A stretch of DNA of 64,000 nucleotides, from NCBI RefSeq assembly GCF_002234595.1, contig NZ_NMUL01000016.1, positions 248,001 to 312,000 of the forward strand, written 5' to 3'. Shown piece after piece: positions 1-9,163 of the stretch (within the stretch, counting starts at the first letter, position 1; every line of letters starts with the position of its first letter). A program made the translations under genes and the position numbers. The notes under the pieces were generated by a model. That model was not told where the DNA came from, searched no databases, and saw only the letters and a list, made by a program, of their open reading frames with translations. The stretch is from Amycolatopsis vastitatis (GTDB lineage: Bacteria > Actinomycetota > Actinomycetes > Mycobacteriales > Pseudonocardiaceae).

Positions 1-648
1 GCCCGCCGCGCCAAGCTGGCCGGGCTCGTCACCGCCGGCGCGCTCGTCGCCGGTGCCGTGATCGCCGCGCCGATGCTGACCAGCTCGCACCGCGCCGCGT
101 CCCCCGGCGGGCAGTCCACGCCCGCCGGCTTCACCGGAGCCGCGGAGCTCGGCGGCCTCGCCGTGCCGCAGCACCAGGCCGGTGGCGGCTCGCCGGAACA
201 GAACGAGCCCGCGACGCCGGGTGCGCACGCCCAGAGCACCACGCCCGCCACCGAGCCGGCCCAGGGCCGCCCGCAGGCCCACAAGACGCCGGCCCAGGCC
301 GAGCCGGTGCCGGACAAGGCGGCCGACGAGCGCAGCGCGAGCCAGAAGATCCAGGCGGTCAAGAACTTCTACGCCACCGTCGCCCGTGATTCGGCGGGCG
401 CACTGGCGCTGCTGAGCCCGGGGCTGGCCGACGGCGCGGCCGGCGAGCTGGTCCGCACCTGGAGCGCGATGGACGCCATCGACGTCCAAGAGGCCGACAC
501 GCAGATCAACCCGGACGGCTCGATCCTCGCGGTCGCCACGCTGCACCGGCCGGACGGCGCGCTGGTGCGCGTCACCCAGCTGTTCCGGGTCGCCGACAGC
601 GGCGGGTTGATCACCGAAGCCGAGCTCATCTCGGCCCAATACATGTAG
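1..648 (+). CDS. Membrane-anchored hypothetical protein, 5' end cut off by the window
   Basis: The reading frame is open from base 1 and its true start lies outside the window; the first internal start codon is the GTG at base 58. The visible N-terminus is basic (ARRAK) followed by about 18 Ala/Val/Leu-rich residues, a single membrane span or signal anchor. Next comes a Pro/Ala/Glu-rich linker of about 100 residues with no predicted fold, then a compact C-terminal domain of about 95 residues that looks like a small alpha+beta extracytoplasmic domain of SnoaL or Mce-associated type. I do not recognise the family. It is followed after 215 bp by a Ser/Thr kinase gene on the same strand. The 215-bp gap contains no evident hairpin. 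Confidence 0.6.
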   Translation, partial: ARRAKLAGLVTAGALVAGAVIAAPMLTSSHRAASPGGQSTPAGFTGAAELGGLAVPQHQAGGGSPEQNEPATPGAHAQSTTPATEPAQGRPQAHKTPAQAEPVPDKAADERSASQKIQAVKNFYATVARDSAGALALLSPGLADGAAGELVRTWSAMDAIDVQEADTQINPDGSILAVATLHRPDGALVRVTQLFRVADSGGLITEAELISAQYM

Positions 649-863
649 CCGTCGGCGATCACCCCTTCACCCGTGGTTCAAGTGCCTGTACCGGATTCGT
701 GTGCGCAGAGTGAGCGCCTAGCCTTGTCACGGGCCGGTCTCGGAAAAGCCGGCACGCAACCCACGACACGTGCATACGCTCCAGCGAAGCGGCGCACGAG
801 TGGCCGCGTCACCAGGCACCTATCCTCACGCCCTGGTGAAGTCGGAGCCCAAAGGGAGGTCGC

Positions 864-2498
864 GTGAGCGACGAGGGTCGTCTGGTCGCCGATCGGTACC
901 GCATCGTCGGCCGGATCGGCACGGGCGCGATGGGGGCCGTCTGGCAGGCGCACGACGAGGTCCTGGGCCGCACCGTGGCCATCAAGCAGCTCCTGCTCCA
1001 GCCCCACCTGGACGAGCACGACAAAGAGGACGCCCGGCAGCGGACGATGCGCGAGGGCCGGATCGCGGCCCGGCTGCACCACCCGAACGCGATCTCGGTC
1101 TTCGACGTCGTCACCGACGACAACGGCCAGCCCTGCCTGATCATGGAGTACCTCAACTCCACCAGCCTGGCCACCGTGCTGCAGGAACGCCGCACGCTGC
1201 CGCCGACCGAGGTGGCGCGCATCGGCGCCCAGGTCGCCGCGGCGCTGCGCGAGGCGCACGCGGTCGGCATCGTGCACCGCGACATCAAGCCGGGCAACAT
1301 CCTGCTCGGCGGCAACGGCGTCGTGAAGATCACCGACTTCGGCATCTCCCGCGCCAAGGACGACGTCACGGTCACCAAGACCGGGATGATCGCCGGCACC
1401 CCCGCCTACCTGGCCCCCGAGGTCGCCATCGGCGGCGAGCCCGGGCCGGAGTCCGACATCTTCTCCCTCGGCTCGACGCTGTACGCGGCCTGCGAGGGCC
1501 AGCCGCCGTTCGGGCTGTCCGAGAACACGCTCAGCCTGCTGCACGCGGTCGCGGCCGGGCAGATCAACCCGCCGCGCCAGTCCGGGCCGCTGGCCAGCGT
1601 GCTGGCCGTGCTGCTGCACCCGGACATCGAGCACCGGCCGACCGCCGAGGAGTGCGAAGAGCTGCTCGCCGCCGTCGCCCGCGGGGAGACACCGCTCGGC
1701 GGCCCGGCCGAAGACACCATGCTGGCGCCGTCCGCCGGCGTCCTCGGCGCCGCCGCGGTCGCCGACCCGAACGCGACCCAGATGTTCGACGAGGTCCCCG
1801 CCGGTCACTCGGGCACGCTGCTCGGCGACGCGGCCCCGACCCAGGCCGTGCCGTACTACGACGAGGACGACTACCCGGCAGCCACCGGCTACCCGGAGGA
1901 CGACTACGACGGGTACGACCACTACCCGGCGGACAACCAGCACGGGGGCGTGCCGCCCGGGCTGGCCGCGACCCGCGCCGTCCCGGTGCCGCCGCACGAG
2001 CAAGGCCCGTACGCGGACGACCAGTACGACGACTACGACGATTACGACGACGAGCCGGCCCCGCCGCCCCCGCCCCGGCAGCGCCCGCAGACCGGCCCAG
2101 CCGACGAGGACGACGAGAAGCCCGGCGCGTGGAAGCGCCCGGCGATCCTCGGCGGCATCGTCGTCGTGGGCCTGGTCGCGCTCGTCGTCTGGCTGCTGAG
2201 CCCGAACAACCCGGCCGCCCCGGCGGCGCCGGTGCCGAGCAACAAGCCGTCGCCCGTCGCGACGTCGGAGTCTCTCCCGTCGACGTCGGAGCTGCCCACC
2301 TCGACGGTGGACCTGCCGTCGACGAAGGAGCAGCCGACCACGTCGTCGAAGCGCACGACGACGGCGCGGAGCACCGAAGAGAAGCCGACCACGAGTCCGA
2401 AGACGACAACGCCGACGAAGCCGACGACTTCCGAGCCCCCGCCGACCAGCCCGGAGACCACGACATCGACAAGCTCGCCGCCGCCAGCCAACGGATGA
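864..2498 (+). CDS. Transmembrane serine/threonine protein kinase (PknB/Hanks type)
   Basis: A 544-residue membrane receptor-type kinase that should autophosphorylate and phosphorylate Ser/Thr on partner proteins. All catalytic elements are visible: glycine loop GTGAMGAV near residues 19-26, Lys41 in VAIK, HRD at 138-140 followed by KPGN with Asn145, DFG at 158-160, a Thr-rich activation loop (VTVTKT) and APE at 184-186. Residues 330-398 form an acidic Tyr/Asp linker (repeated YDDYDD), a membrane span lies at about 427-445, and the roughly 95 extracellular residues are a Ser/Thr/Pro stalk with no PASTA domain. The GTG start follows a strong GGGAGGT ribosome site. A second kinase-like gene begins 12 bp downstream, so the two are probably co-transcribed. 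Confidence 0.93.
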   Translation: MSDEGRLVADRYRIVGRIGTGAMGAVWQAHDEVLGRTVAIKQLLLQPHLDEHDKEDARQRTMREGRIAARLHHPNAISVFDVVTDDNGQPCLIMEYLNSTSLATVLQERRTLPPTEVARIGAQVAAALREAHAVGIVHRDIKPGNILLGGNGVVKITDFGISRAKDDVTVTKTGMIAGTPAYLAPEVAIGGEPGPESDIFSLGSTLYAACEGQPPFGLSENTLSLLHAVAAGQINPPRQSGPLASVLAVLLHPDIEHRPTAEECEELLAAVARGETPLGGPAEDTMLAPSAGVLGAAAVADPNATQMFDEVPAGHSGTLLGDAAPTQAVPYYDEDDYPAATGYPEDDYDGYDHYPADNQHGGVPPGLAATRAVPVPPHEQGPYADDQYDDYDDYDDEPAPPPPPRQRPQTGPADEDDEKPGAWKRPAILGGIVVVGLVALVVWLLSPNNPAAPAAPVPSNKPSPVATSESLPSTSELPTSTVDLPSTKEQPTTSSKRTTTARSTEEKPTTSPKTTTPTKPTTSEPPPTSPETTTSTSSPPPANG

Positions 2499-2510
2499 TC
2501 GAGGTAAGTC

Positions 2511-3653
2511 TTGAGTTCTGAAGGCACCATCGTCGGCGGCCGGTTCCGGCTGGACCAGCCGATCGGTCGCGGCCGCGCGGGCATCGTCTGGCTGGCGTTC
2601 GACACGCGGCTGTTCCGCACCGTCGCGATGAAGCGGATGTACCTGCCGGTCGGGGCCGGGGAGCGCGCCGAGCAGGCGCGCGCGGCCGCCATGCAGGAGG
2701 GCAAGGACGCGGCGCGCATCGAGCACCCGTCCGCGATCAAGGTCTTCGACGTGCTGCCGGACGGCCAGGACGTCTGGCTCGTGATGGAGTACATCCCGTC
2801 CCGCAGCATGGCGACCTTCCTCGCCGAGCACGGCAGGCTCACCCCCGACCAGGCGGCGCTGCTGGGCATCCAGCTCGGGAACGCGCTGGCCGCGATCCAC
2901 GCGGCCGGGTTCGTGCACCGCACCCTCGAACCGGGCACGGTGCTCCTGGCCGACGACGGCGGCGTGAAGCTCACCGACATCGGGATCAGCGGCGGCGGCC
3001 CGAGCCCGGCGTACGTTGCGCCTGAGGTCGCGCGCGGGCTGCCTGGCACGCCGGCCGCGGACGTCTTCTCCCTCGGCGCGACGCTCTACACCTCGGTGGA
3101 GGGCGTGCCGCCGTTCGGGGACGACGGCCAGTCGTCCGAACGCCCGCCGCAGAACGCGGGTGTCCTCACCGAGGCGCTGCGCAAGATGCTGCGCGCGGAC
3201 CCGACGACCCGGCCGACGATGGCGGACACCGTCCGCTCGCTGAAGGCGATCACCGAGGGCCGCGAAACGGCGTTCATCCCGCCGACCGCGCCCGGGATGC
3301 CACCGCCCCCACCTCCGCCGGCGCCGCCGTTCAACCCGGGGCTGGCTGCCGCGGGGCCGCCGCCGATGCCGCAGCAGGTTCCGCCGTCGGGTCCGCAGTT
3401 CCAGCAGCAGATCCCGGTCGCCCCGCCCGCGCCCGGCTACTCCTCGGCCGAGGAGACCCAGCGGATGCAGCCGGTTCAGCCCCAAGCAACTCCGCCGCAC
3501 CAAGCGACGCAGTACGCGCCGCCGCCCGCCGCCCCGGCCCGGACGGCCGAGGCGTGGAACCTGCCGGTGTCGAAGAAGGCGCTGGTGACCGTGGCCGCGA
3601 TCCTCGTCGCGGTGCTGGTCGGCATCCTCGTTTCGGAGCTGTTCTTCGTCTAG
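2511..3653 (+). CDS. Transmembrane pseudokinase paired with the upstream kinase
   Basis: A 380-residue kinase-fold protein. The TTG start is chosen because GAGG lies a few bases upstream and the N-terminus then aligns with the neighbouring kinase. Lys41 (VAMK) is kept, but the catalytic loop reads HRT (136-138) instead of HRD, the following KPxN is EPGT, and DFG is DIG (156-158). Only 12 residues lie between DIG and APE, against about 24 in the upstream kinase, so the activation loop is essentially absent. Loss of the catalytic Asp, loop Lys and metal-binding Asn predicts no phosphotransfer. The C-terminal part is Pro/Gln-rich and ends in one membrane span in the last 25 residues with almost nothing outside. 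Likely role: scaffold or regulator for the kinase 12 bp upstream (inference). Its stop codon overlaps the convergent LysR gene by 4 bp. Confidence 0.88.
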   Translation: MSSEGTIVGGRFRLDQPIGRGRAGIVWLAFDTRLFRTVAMKRMYLPVGAGERAEQARAAAMQEGKDAARIEHPSAIKVFDVLPDGQDVWLVMEYIPSRSMATFLAEHGRLTPDQAALLGIQLGNALAAIHAAGFVHRTLEPGTVLLADDGGVKLTDIGISGGGPSPAYVAPEVARGLPGTPAADVFSLGATLYTSVEGVPPFGDDGQSSERPPQNAGVLTEALRKMLRADPTTRPTMADTVRSLKAITEGRETAFIPPTAPGMPPPPPPPAPPFNPGLAAAGPPPMPQQVPPSGPQFQQQIPVAPPAPGYSSAEETQRMQPVQPQATPPHQATQYAPPPAAPARTAEAWNLPVSKKALVTVAAILVAVLVGILVSELFFV

Positions 3654-4552
3654 GCCACTTTGGCGGTCGCCGCGCGCATCGCCGCCAGCAGGGTGCGGAC
3701 GGCCGGGTGGCTCGCGGCCCGCGAGGCGACCGCGGCGTGGATCACGCGGACCGGCTCCGGGTGGTGGATCCTGCGGACGACCACGCCGGGGTGCTGGGCG
3801 CCGAGCCCGAGTTCCGGGATCAGGCTGACCCCGAGGCCGGCGGCGACGAACCCCTGCGCCGTCTGGTAGTCCTCGGACTCCACGACGATGTTCGGCGCGA
3901 AGCCGGCCGACGCGCACGCGCCGTACAGGATCTCGCGGCAGATGCCGGGCTGGCCGTCGACGCCGACCCACGGCTCGTCGGCGAACTCCGTCAGGTCCAG
4001 CACGCGCTTGCGGGCCAGCGGGTGGGTCTTCGGCAGCACGGCCCGGTACGGGTCGTCGAGCAGGTGCACCAGCTCGACCCCCTTGGCGGGCGGGGTCTGG
4101 CGCGGGAAGACGGTGATCGCGACGTCGGCGTGGCCCGCCTCGACCTCCGCCATCGGGTCGTCGAGTTCGACGAGCTTGAGGTCGAGGTGCACGCCGGGGT
4201 GCTCGCGGCGGACCGCGGCGATGGCGGGCGGGACCAGGGACGCGCCGGCGGTCGCGAAGTAGCGGATGGAGACGCGGCCGATGCGGCCTTCCTTGAGCTC
4301 GGTGAGCGCCGCTTCGGCCCGGGCGAGCTCGGTGCTCAGCGTCTCGGCGTGTTCGGACAGCAGCGCGCCCGCGGGCGTCGGCCGCACCCCTCGCCCGACG
4401 CGTTCGAGCAGCTCGGTGCCGGCCTCGCGTTCCAGCGCGGACAGCTGCTGGCTGATCGCGGACGGCGTGTAGCCCAGGTTGCGGGCCGCGGCGGTGATCG
4501 ACCCGCTGGTGATCACGGCGCGGAGGACCTGCATGCGGCGGACGTCGAGCAT
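3650..4552 (-). CDS. LysR-family transcriptional regulator
   Basis: A 300-residue LysR-type protein. The N-terminal winged helix-turn-helix is plain (MLDVRRMQVLRAVI, then GSITAAARNLGYTPSAIS, residues 1-60), followed by a linker helix and a periplasmic-binding-like effector domain to the end. It is divergent from a DMT-family transporter gene across a 102-bp gap, the usual arrangement in which a LysR protein represses or activates the divergent gene in response to the transported compound. The effector cannot be predicted from sequence. Confidence 0.93.
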   Translation of the reverse strand: MLDVRRMQVLRAVITSGSITAAARNLGYTPSAISQQLSALEREAGTELLERVGRGVRPTPAGALLSEHAETLSTELARAEAALTELKEGRIGRVSIRYFATAGASLVPPAIAAVRREHPGVHLDLKLVELDDPMAEVEAGHADVAITVFPRQTPPAKGVELVHLLDDPYRAVLPKTHPLARKRVLDLTEFADEPWVGVDGQPGICREILYGACASAGFAPNIVVESEDYQTAQGFVAAGLGVSLIPELGLGAQHPGVVVRRIHHPEPVRVIHAAVASRAASHPAVRTLLAAMRAATAKVA

Positions 4553-4573
4553 GCCCCGATCGTACAGCTCAGC

Positions 4574-4593
4574 TTAAGTGTTCCTGCAGTTAA
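4574..4593. promoter_or_regulatory. Candidate LysR operator in the divergent lysR/transporter gap
   Basis: An AT-rich element TTAA-N12-TTAA in otherwise GC-rich DNA, placed midway between the two divergent starts. Its spacing and position suit a LysR autoregulatory site. Only the sequence and location support it. Confidence 0.35.
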
Positions 4594-4654
4594 TTTCGCT
4601 TGTCCTTACGACAGCTCCGCGTGAAGCTGACGCTGATCGGCGAAGGAGGACTGG

Positions 4655-5566
4655 GTGGGCGAAACGAAGACCCTGCTGAGGATCGGTGCGCTGGCGCTCA
4701 TGTGGGGCTCGAGCTTCTTCTGGATCAAGCTGGGGCTGGGGATGTTCTCGCCGGTGCAGCTGGTGCTGGCGCGGCTCGTGCTCGGCGCGGCCACGCTGCT
4801 CCTGCTGTGCCGGCTGCACCGGGCGCGGCTGCCGCGCGGCCGGCGGATGTGGGGCCACCTGGCCGTCGCGGCGTTCTTCCACAACGCGCTGCCGTTCCTG
4901 CTGTTCGCCATCGGTGAGACGACCGTCGACTCGGGGATCACCGGCGTGCTCAACTCGACGACGCCGCTGTGGGTGCTCCTGGCCGCACCGCTGATGGGGA
5001 CGTCGTCGCGGATGACCGGCACCCGGTTGGCGGGGTTGCTCGCCGGGCTGGGCGGAATTCTGCTGATCTTCGCGCCGTGGCAGGCGTCGGGCCTGCTCAG
5101 CTGGGGCGCGCTGGCCTGCCTGGCCGCGGCCGCGAGCTACGGCTTCGCGTTCGTCTACGAGGGCAAGTACCTGTCGGACCCTTCGTTGTCGCCGTACGCG
5201 ACTTCGGCCGGGCAGATGCTGCTGGCCAGCGGGTTCCTCGTGCTGGCGCTGCCCGCGGGTGGGTTCACGCCGGTGCACGTTTCGGCGGGACCCGTGCTCG
5301 CGATGCTGGTGCTCGGCATCGGGTCGACGGGTATCGCGTTCGCGCTGAACTACCAGCTGCTGGCGAGCGAAGGCGCGGTCGCCGCGTCCGTCGTCGGCTA
5401 CCTGCTGCCGGTGGTTTCGGTGCTGCTGGGCGCGGTGTTCCTGGGCGAGCAGCTCAACCTGCGGGTGATCGCGGGCATGGTGGTCGTCCTGGGCGGCGTC
5501 GCGCTGACGCGGATCCAGAAGCCCGTCACGGCGCCGGTGCCGGTGCTGGCGGAAGAGCGCGTCTAG
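4655..5566 (+). CDS. DMT-superfamily (EamA) membrane transporter
   Basis: A 303-residue integral membrane protein with about ten hydrophobic helices arranged as two EamA repeats. The typical N-terminal signature ALMWGSSFFWIKLGL and the second-half signature near the end (SVVGYLLPVVSVLLGAVFLGE) are both present. Members export amino acids or other metabolites in exchange for protons. The GTG start follows GAAGGAGG. Probably regulated by the divergent LysR gene. Its 3' end overlaps the convergent response-regulator gene by 4 bp. Confidence 0.92.
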   Translation: MGETKTLLRIGALALMWGSSFFWIKLGLGMFSPVQLVLARLVLGAATLLLLCRLHRARLPRGRRMWGHLAVAAFFHNALPFLLFAIGETTVDSGITGVLNSTTPLWVLLAAPLMGTSSRMTGTRLAGLLAGLGGILLIFAPWQASGLLSWGALACLAAAASYGFAFVYEGKYLSDPSLSPYATSAGQMLLASGFLVLALPAGGFTPVHVSAGPVLAMLVLGIGSTGIAFALNYQLLASEGAVAASVVGYLLPVVSVLLGAVFLGEQLNLRVIAGMVVVLGGVALTRIQKPVTAPVPVLAEERV

Positions 5567-6243
5567 ACGAGGCGGCGGTCGGAGGCCCAGCGGGAGAGCT
5601 CGTAGCGGTTCGACAGCTGGGTCTTCCGCAGCACGCTCGACACGTGCGTCTCGACCGTCTTCACCGAGATGAACAGCTCCGACGCGATCTCCTTGTACGC
5701 GTAGCCGCGAGCCAGCAGCCGCAGGACGTCACGCTCGCGCGGGGTCAGCAGGTCCAGCTCGGGGTCGTTGATCGGGGCCGAGCCCGGGCGGTCGGCGAAG
5801 GCGTCCAGCACGAACCCGGCCAGCCGCGGCGAGAACACCGCGTCGCCGTCCGCGACCCGGACCACCGCGCGGACCAGCTCCTTCGACGAGATCGTCTTCG
5901 TGACGTACCCGCGCGCGCCGGCGCGGATGACCGCGATGACGTCCTCGGCCGCGTCGGAGACCGACAGGGCCAGGAAGACGACGTCCGGCAGCTCCGGGCG
6001 GATGCGACGCAGCACCTCGGCACCGCCGCCGTCGGGCATGTGCACGTCGAGCAGCACGACCTGCGGCTTCGTCCGGGCGATCCCGGCGACCGCCTCGGCG
6101 ACCGAACCGGCCTCGCCGACCACGCGGACCTCGTCGGTGATCGAGTCGAGCTCGGTGCGCACCCCCGCGCGGAACAACGCGTGGTCGTCGACGAGGAACA
6201 CCTTGACCGGTTCACGCTGGTTGTCCGTCACGTCGTCGAGCAT
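5563..6243 (-). CDS. NarL/LuxR-family response regulator
   Basis: A 226-residue two-component response regulator. The receiver domain (residues 14-130) keeps every phosphorylation residue: Asp19/Asp20, phospho-acceptor Asp66 (VVLLDVHMP), Ser94 and Lys116. A LuxR-type helix-turn-helix follows at about 155-215 (LTPRERDVLRLLARG, then KEIASELFISVKTVETHVSS). It starts 7 bp after the stop of the sensor kinase gene, so the two are one operon and almost certainly partners. The neighbouring divergent PspC membrane operon is the likely target (inference). Confidence 0.95.
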   Translation of the reverse strand: MLDDVTDNQREPVKVFLVDDHALFRAGVRTELDSITDEVRVVGEAGSVAEAVAGIARTKPQVVLLDVHMPDGGGAEVLRRIRPELPDVVFLALSVSDAAEDVIAVIRAGARGYVTKTISSKELVRAVVRVADGDAVFSPRLAGFVLDAFADRPGSAPINDPELDLLTPRERDVLRLLARGYAYKEIASELFISVKTVETHVSSVLRKTQLSNRYELSRWASDRRLV

Positions 6244-6250
6244 AGCCGCC

Positions 6251-7576
6251 TCACGCCGCCCCCTTGCCCGCTTTCACCGGCATGGCGAGCTGCACCTCGG
6301 TGCCCTCCCCCGGCGCGGTCCGGACCTTGCAAGTGCCGCCGTGGCGGGTCATCCGGCCGCGGATCGAGTCGGCGAGCCCGTGGCGGTCGTCCGGGACGAG
6401 GTCGGGCTCGAAGCCCTTGCCGCGGTCGCGCACGAACACCGTGACCGACGTCGGCTCGACCTCGGCGTAGACGCTGACCTCGTCGACACCGGCGTGCTTC
6501 GCGGCGTTGACGATCGCCTCCCGGGCGGCCTGGACGAGCGCCACCAGCGACTCGTCCAGCTCGGCGTCGCCGACGACGACCTGGCCGACGGAGATCGCGA
6601 AGGTGTCCTCGACCTCGCCGCACGCCGTCGCGAGTGCCTCGGACAGCTGCCCGGTGGCTTCCTCGACCTTCTCGGCCGGCTTGCCGTAGCCGTTCGGGCC
6701 GTAGAGCCAGCCACGCAGCTCGCGCTCCTGGCTGCGGGCCAGCCGGGCGACCTCGCGCGGCGACTCGCTCTGCTTCTGGATGAGCGCGAGGGTCTGCAGC
6801 ACGGAGTCGTGCAGGTGGGCGGCGATCTCGGCGCGTTCGTCGGTGCGGATGCGGGCCTTGCGCTCGTCGGAGAGGTCCCGGACCAGCCGCAGCCAGAACG
6901 GCACGGTCAGCACGGCGACGCCGATCAGGGTGGCGATGACGGCGATCAGCGCGAACTGGACCTGGTCGAGGCTGCCGCTGCGGAGCACGACGACGCCGAT
7001 GCCGGTGATCACCAGCGCGACGCCGGCGACGATCCGGATGGCGGCCGACCAGCCGCCCCCGCCGAGGAACGCCCCGGCGAAACCGTCCTTCGCGCCGACC
7101 CTCCAGCGGCGGCGCTGCGACTCGTCGGCCTCCCGCCAGACGACCGCGGCACCGATCATGGCGATGGCGAGCGGCACGGCGACCCAGCCGCTGATGAACC
7201 CGGTCAGCGTCCCGCTGGCGACGGCGAGACCGACACCGAGCGCGACCAGGCCGAACGCCTGCTGCCGTTCCTTCGGCGTCGGGGCGTCCGCGGCCTCTTC
7301 GGACTGCTGCTGGACGAAGACCCAGAGGAGGCCGTAGGCGAGCAGCCCGGCGCCGTTGAGCGCGGCCAGCAGCGCGAAGGCCGTCCGCACCCAGACGACC
7401 GGCACCCCGAGGTGATCGGCGAGGCCACCGGCGACACCGGCGATCGCCCGCCCGGACCGGCGCCGGAACATCTTCGGCGGCGACGACGGGTCCGTGGTGG
7501 TGGCCGGGGCCACCTGCTCGGCGGTGACGTGGTCGAGGGACTCCTGCACGCCGTCCATGGTCACACGCGGCGGCAT
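6251..7576 (-). CDS. PspC-domain sensor histidine kinase
   Basis: A membrane histidine kinase of about 441 residues. An N-terminal PspC domain (FRRRSGRAIAGVAGGLADHL) is followed by several membrane helices, then a HisKA_3 dimerisation box (AEIAAHLHDSVLQTL, phospho-acceptor His after HL) and a HATPase_c domain with DRGKGFEPD and a G2 region GLADSI. The start is uncertain: the frame is open upstream to 7681, and internal ATGs lie at 7576 (MPPRVT) and 7558 (MDGVQE); I prefer 7576 because the sequence further upstream is low-complexity and Arg-rich. A PspC domain fused to a kinase suggests sensing of membrane stress or cell-envelope damage. It forms an operon with the downstream response regulator. 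Confidence 0.9.
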   Translation of the reverse strand: MPPRVTMDGVQESLDHVTAEQVAPATTTDPSSPPKMFRRRSGRAIAGVAGGLADHLGVPVVWVRTAFALLAALNGAGLLAYGLLWVFVQQQSEEAADAPTPKERQQAFGLVALGVGLAVASGTLTGFISGWVAVPLAIAMIGAAVVWREADESQRRRWRVGAKDGFAGAFLGGGGWSAAIRIVAGVALVITGIGVVVLRSGSLDQVQFALIAVIATLIGVAVLTVPFWLRLVRDLSDERKARIRTDERAEIAAHLHDSVLQTLALIQKQSESPREVARLARSQERELRGWLYGPNGYGKPAEKVEEATGQLSEALATACGEVEDTFAISVGQVVVGDAELDESLVALVQAAREAIVNAAKHAGVDEVSVYAEVEPTSVTVFVRDRGKGFEPDLVPDDRHGLADSIRGRMTRHGGTCKVRTAPGEGTEVQLAMPVKAGKGAA

Positions 7577-7873
7577 GGGGTTCCATCGGGGAAACCCCTG
7601 ATCCGGTGGGAAACCGCGGCCGGCACGACTACGCCCCGCACGACCGCGAGCAGCCGTGGTGCCGCACGGGCAAGTTGACATCCTGGTCTGCGACCCACGC
7701 GCTCAGCGGATCCGGCGGTGCTCTCGGCGGACTCGACGCGGCGATGCTCGAACCGGCCCGCGCCGGGTGACTTCGCGCTGTGTCCAAGGGTCCCGGGCCC
7801 CGACGTCCTCTCCGGGAAACCTCAGGGACCATCCCGGATGTCGCGCCGCGGCCGGTGCCGCATGCTTTTCCCC
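7577..7873. promoter_or_regulatory. Divergent control region between the two PspC operons
   Basis: 297 bp without a credible gene between two divergent PspC-containing operons. It contains an inverted repeat TCCGGGA-N14-TCCCGGA (7811-7838) and a second GGGAAACCCC motif near the kinase start. These are candidate sites for the NarL-type response regulator. No clear -10/-35 pair was identified. Confidence 0.4.
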
Positions 7874-9163
7874 ATGAGTGGTGCGAGCGAGTCACGGGCT
7901 CCGAAGCCGAGCCCGTTGAACGGCTTCGAGGAGACCGTGAAGGACTTCTGGGCCAGCCGGCCGCGGCGGCCGCACGCCGGGCGGAAGCTGGCCGGCGTCG
8001 CCGCGGCGATCGGGTACCGGTACGGGATCGATCCCGTCGTCGTGCGGATCGCGCTGGTGGTGACCACGGTCTTCGGTGGCTTCGGGGCGCCCTTCTACCT
8101 GCTGGGGTGGCTGTTCCTGCCGGGCGAGAGCGACGAGGTGTCCGGCTTCGAAGGCCTGATCGGGCGCGGCCGGTCGTCGGTTTCGCCCGCCTTCGCCGTC
8201 GTGCTGCTGGTGCTCACCGTCATCAGCGTCGGGGGCTCCTTCACGGGCTCGTGGTTCGACGGCGGCGGTCTCATCAGCTTCGCGCTCATCGCCGCCGCGC
8301 TCTACCTGCTGCACCGCAGCCGCGGCCACGAGAACCGCCCCGCGCCGGTCGCCGCGCGGACGTCCTACCCGGCCTTCACCGGAAACGGAGCCTTCACCAT
8401 GACCGACACCGCCGAGGCGCCGTCGCCGGCACGGGGCTGGGATCCCCTCGCCGCCGACCCGGCCGGCTGGGACCTGCCCGAAGCGCCGCCCGTCCAGGAG
8501 CCGCGGCCCACGCCGCCGCCTCCGCCGTCGTACCGGGCGCCGCAGCGGCGCCGTCGGTCGAAGGTGGGCTCGGCGACGTTCGGGATCGCCGTGGTGACCG
8601 CCGGCGTCGGCGTGCTGCTGGCCCTCAACGGCGTCGGCTGGTTCTCCGCGCAGCACATCATCGGCCTGGTCCTCGGCGTGGTCGGGATCGGCCTGGTCAC
8701 CGGCGCGTTCGCCGGCGGCGGGCGCGGGCTGATCGGGCTGGCGGTGCCCCTGGCGATCGCCGGGATGGTGCTGACGACGGCGCCGTTCCAGGACCTCGAC
8801 TTCCACGGCGACGTCGGCGAACTCAGCGACACCCCGCACACGGTGGCCGACGTGAAGCCGCTCTACCAGCACGCGGCGGGCACCATCGACCTCGACCTGA
8901 GCGAGCTGCCCGCCGGAGCGCCGTACTCGACGACGGTGAACAACGGCGCGGGCAACACCACGGTCACCGTGCCCGAGACGGCGGACGTCACCTTCGACTG
9001 CCACACGGGAGCGGGCAGGACGTCTTGTTTCAACCGGTCCACCAGCGGCGTCAGCCAGGAAGCGCTGACCGGGACGGACAACGGCACCGACGGCGTCGGC
9101 GGCCAGAAGATCACCCTGCACGTGGCGAACAGCATGGGCAACGTGGAGGTGCGGCGTGGCTGA
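7874..9163 (+). CDS. PspC-domain multi-span membrane protein
   Basis: A 429-residue membrane protein. The start at MSGASESRAP is chosen because the upstream in-frame sequence is Arg/Pro-rich and unlike a protein. An N-terminal PspC domain (RKLAGVAAAIGYRYGIDPVVVRIALV) has the same layout as that of the divergent histidine kinase, followed by three or four further membrane spans, a Pro-rich loop, and a C-terminal extracytoplasmic domain with DUF2154/LiaF-like beta-repeats (GAGNTTVTVPE, VANSMGNVEVRRG). LiaF-type domains bind or inhibit envelope-stress kinases, so this protein may tune the divergent kinase (inference). The last 8 bp overlap the next small gene. Confidence 0.87.
   Translation: MSGASESRAPKPSPLNGFEETVKDFWASRPRRPHAGRKLAGVAAAIGYRYGIDPVVVRIALVVTTVFGGFGAPFYLLGWLFLPGESDEVSGFEGLIGRGRSSVSPAFAVVLLVLTVISVGGSFTGSWFDGGGLISFALIAAALYLLHRSRGHENRPAPVAARTSYPAFTGNGAFTMTDTAEAPSPARGWDPLAADPAGWDLPEAPPVQEPRPTPPPPPSYRAPQRRRRSKVGSATFGIAVVTAGVGVLLALNGVGWFSAQHIIGLVLGVVGIGLVTGAFAGGGRGLIGLAVPLAIAGMVLTTAPFQDLDFHGDVGELSDTPHTVADVKPLYQHAAGTIDLDLSELPAGAPYSTTVNNGAGNTTVTVPETADVTFDCHTGAGRTSCFNRSTSGVSQEALTGTDNGTDGVGGQKITLHVANSMGNVEVRRG

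Noticed and set aside
678..3971. A 1097-residue open frame on the minus strand opposite the two kinase genes
   Set aside because: It is Arg/Gly-rich shadow coding caused by high GC3 in the real plus-strand genes. No recognisable domain or ribosome site, and it covers two genes with intact kinase motifs.
7558..7681. Upstream start at 7681 for the PspC histidine kinase
   Set aside because: The extra 35 residues are Arg/Gly/Pro-rich with no ribosome site and would fill the divergent promoter region.
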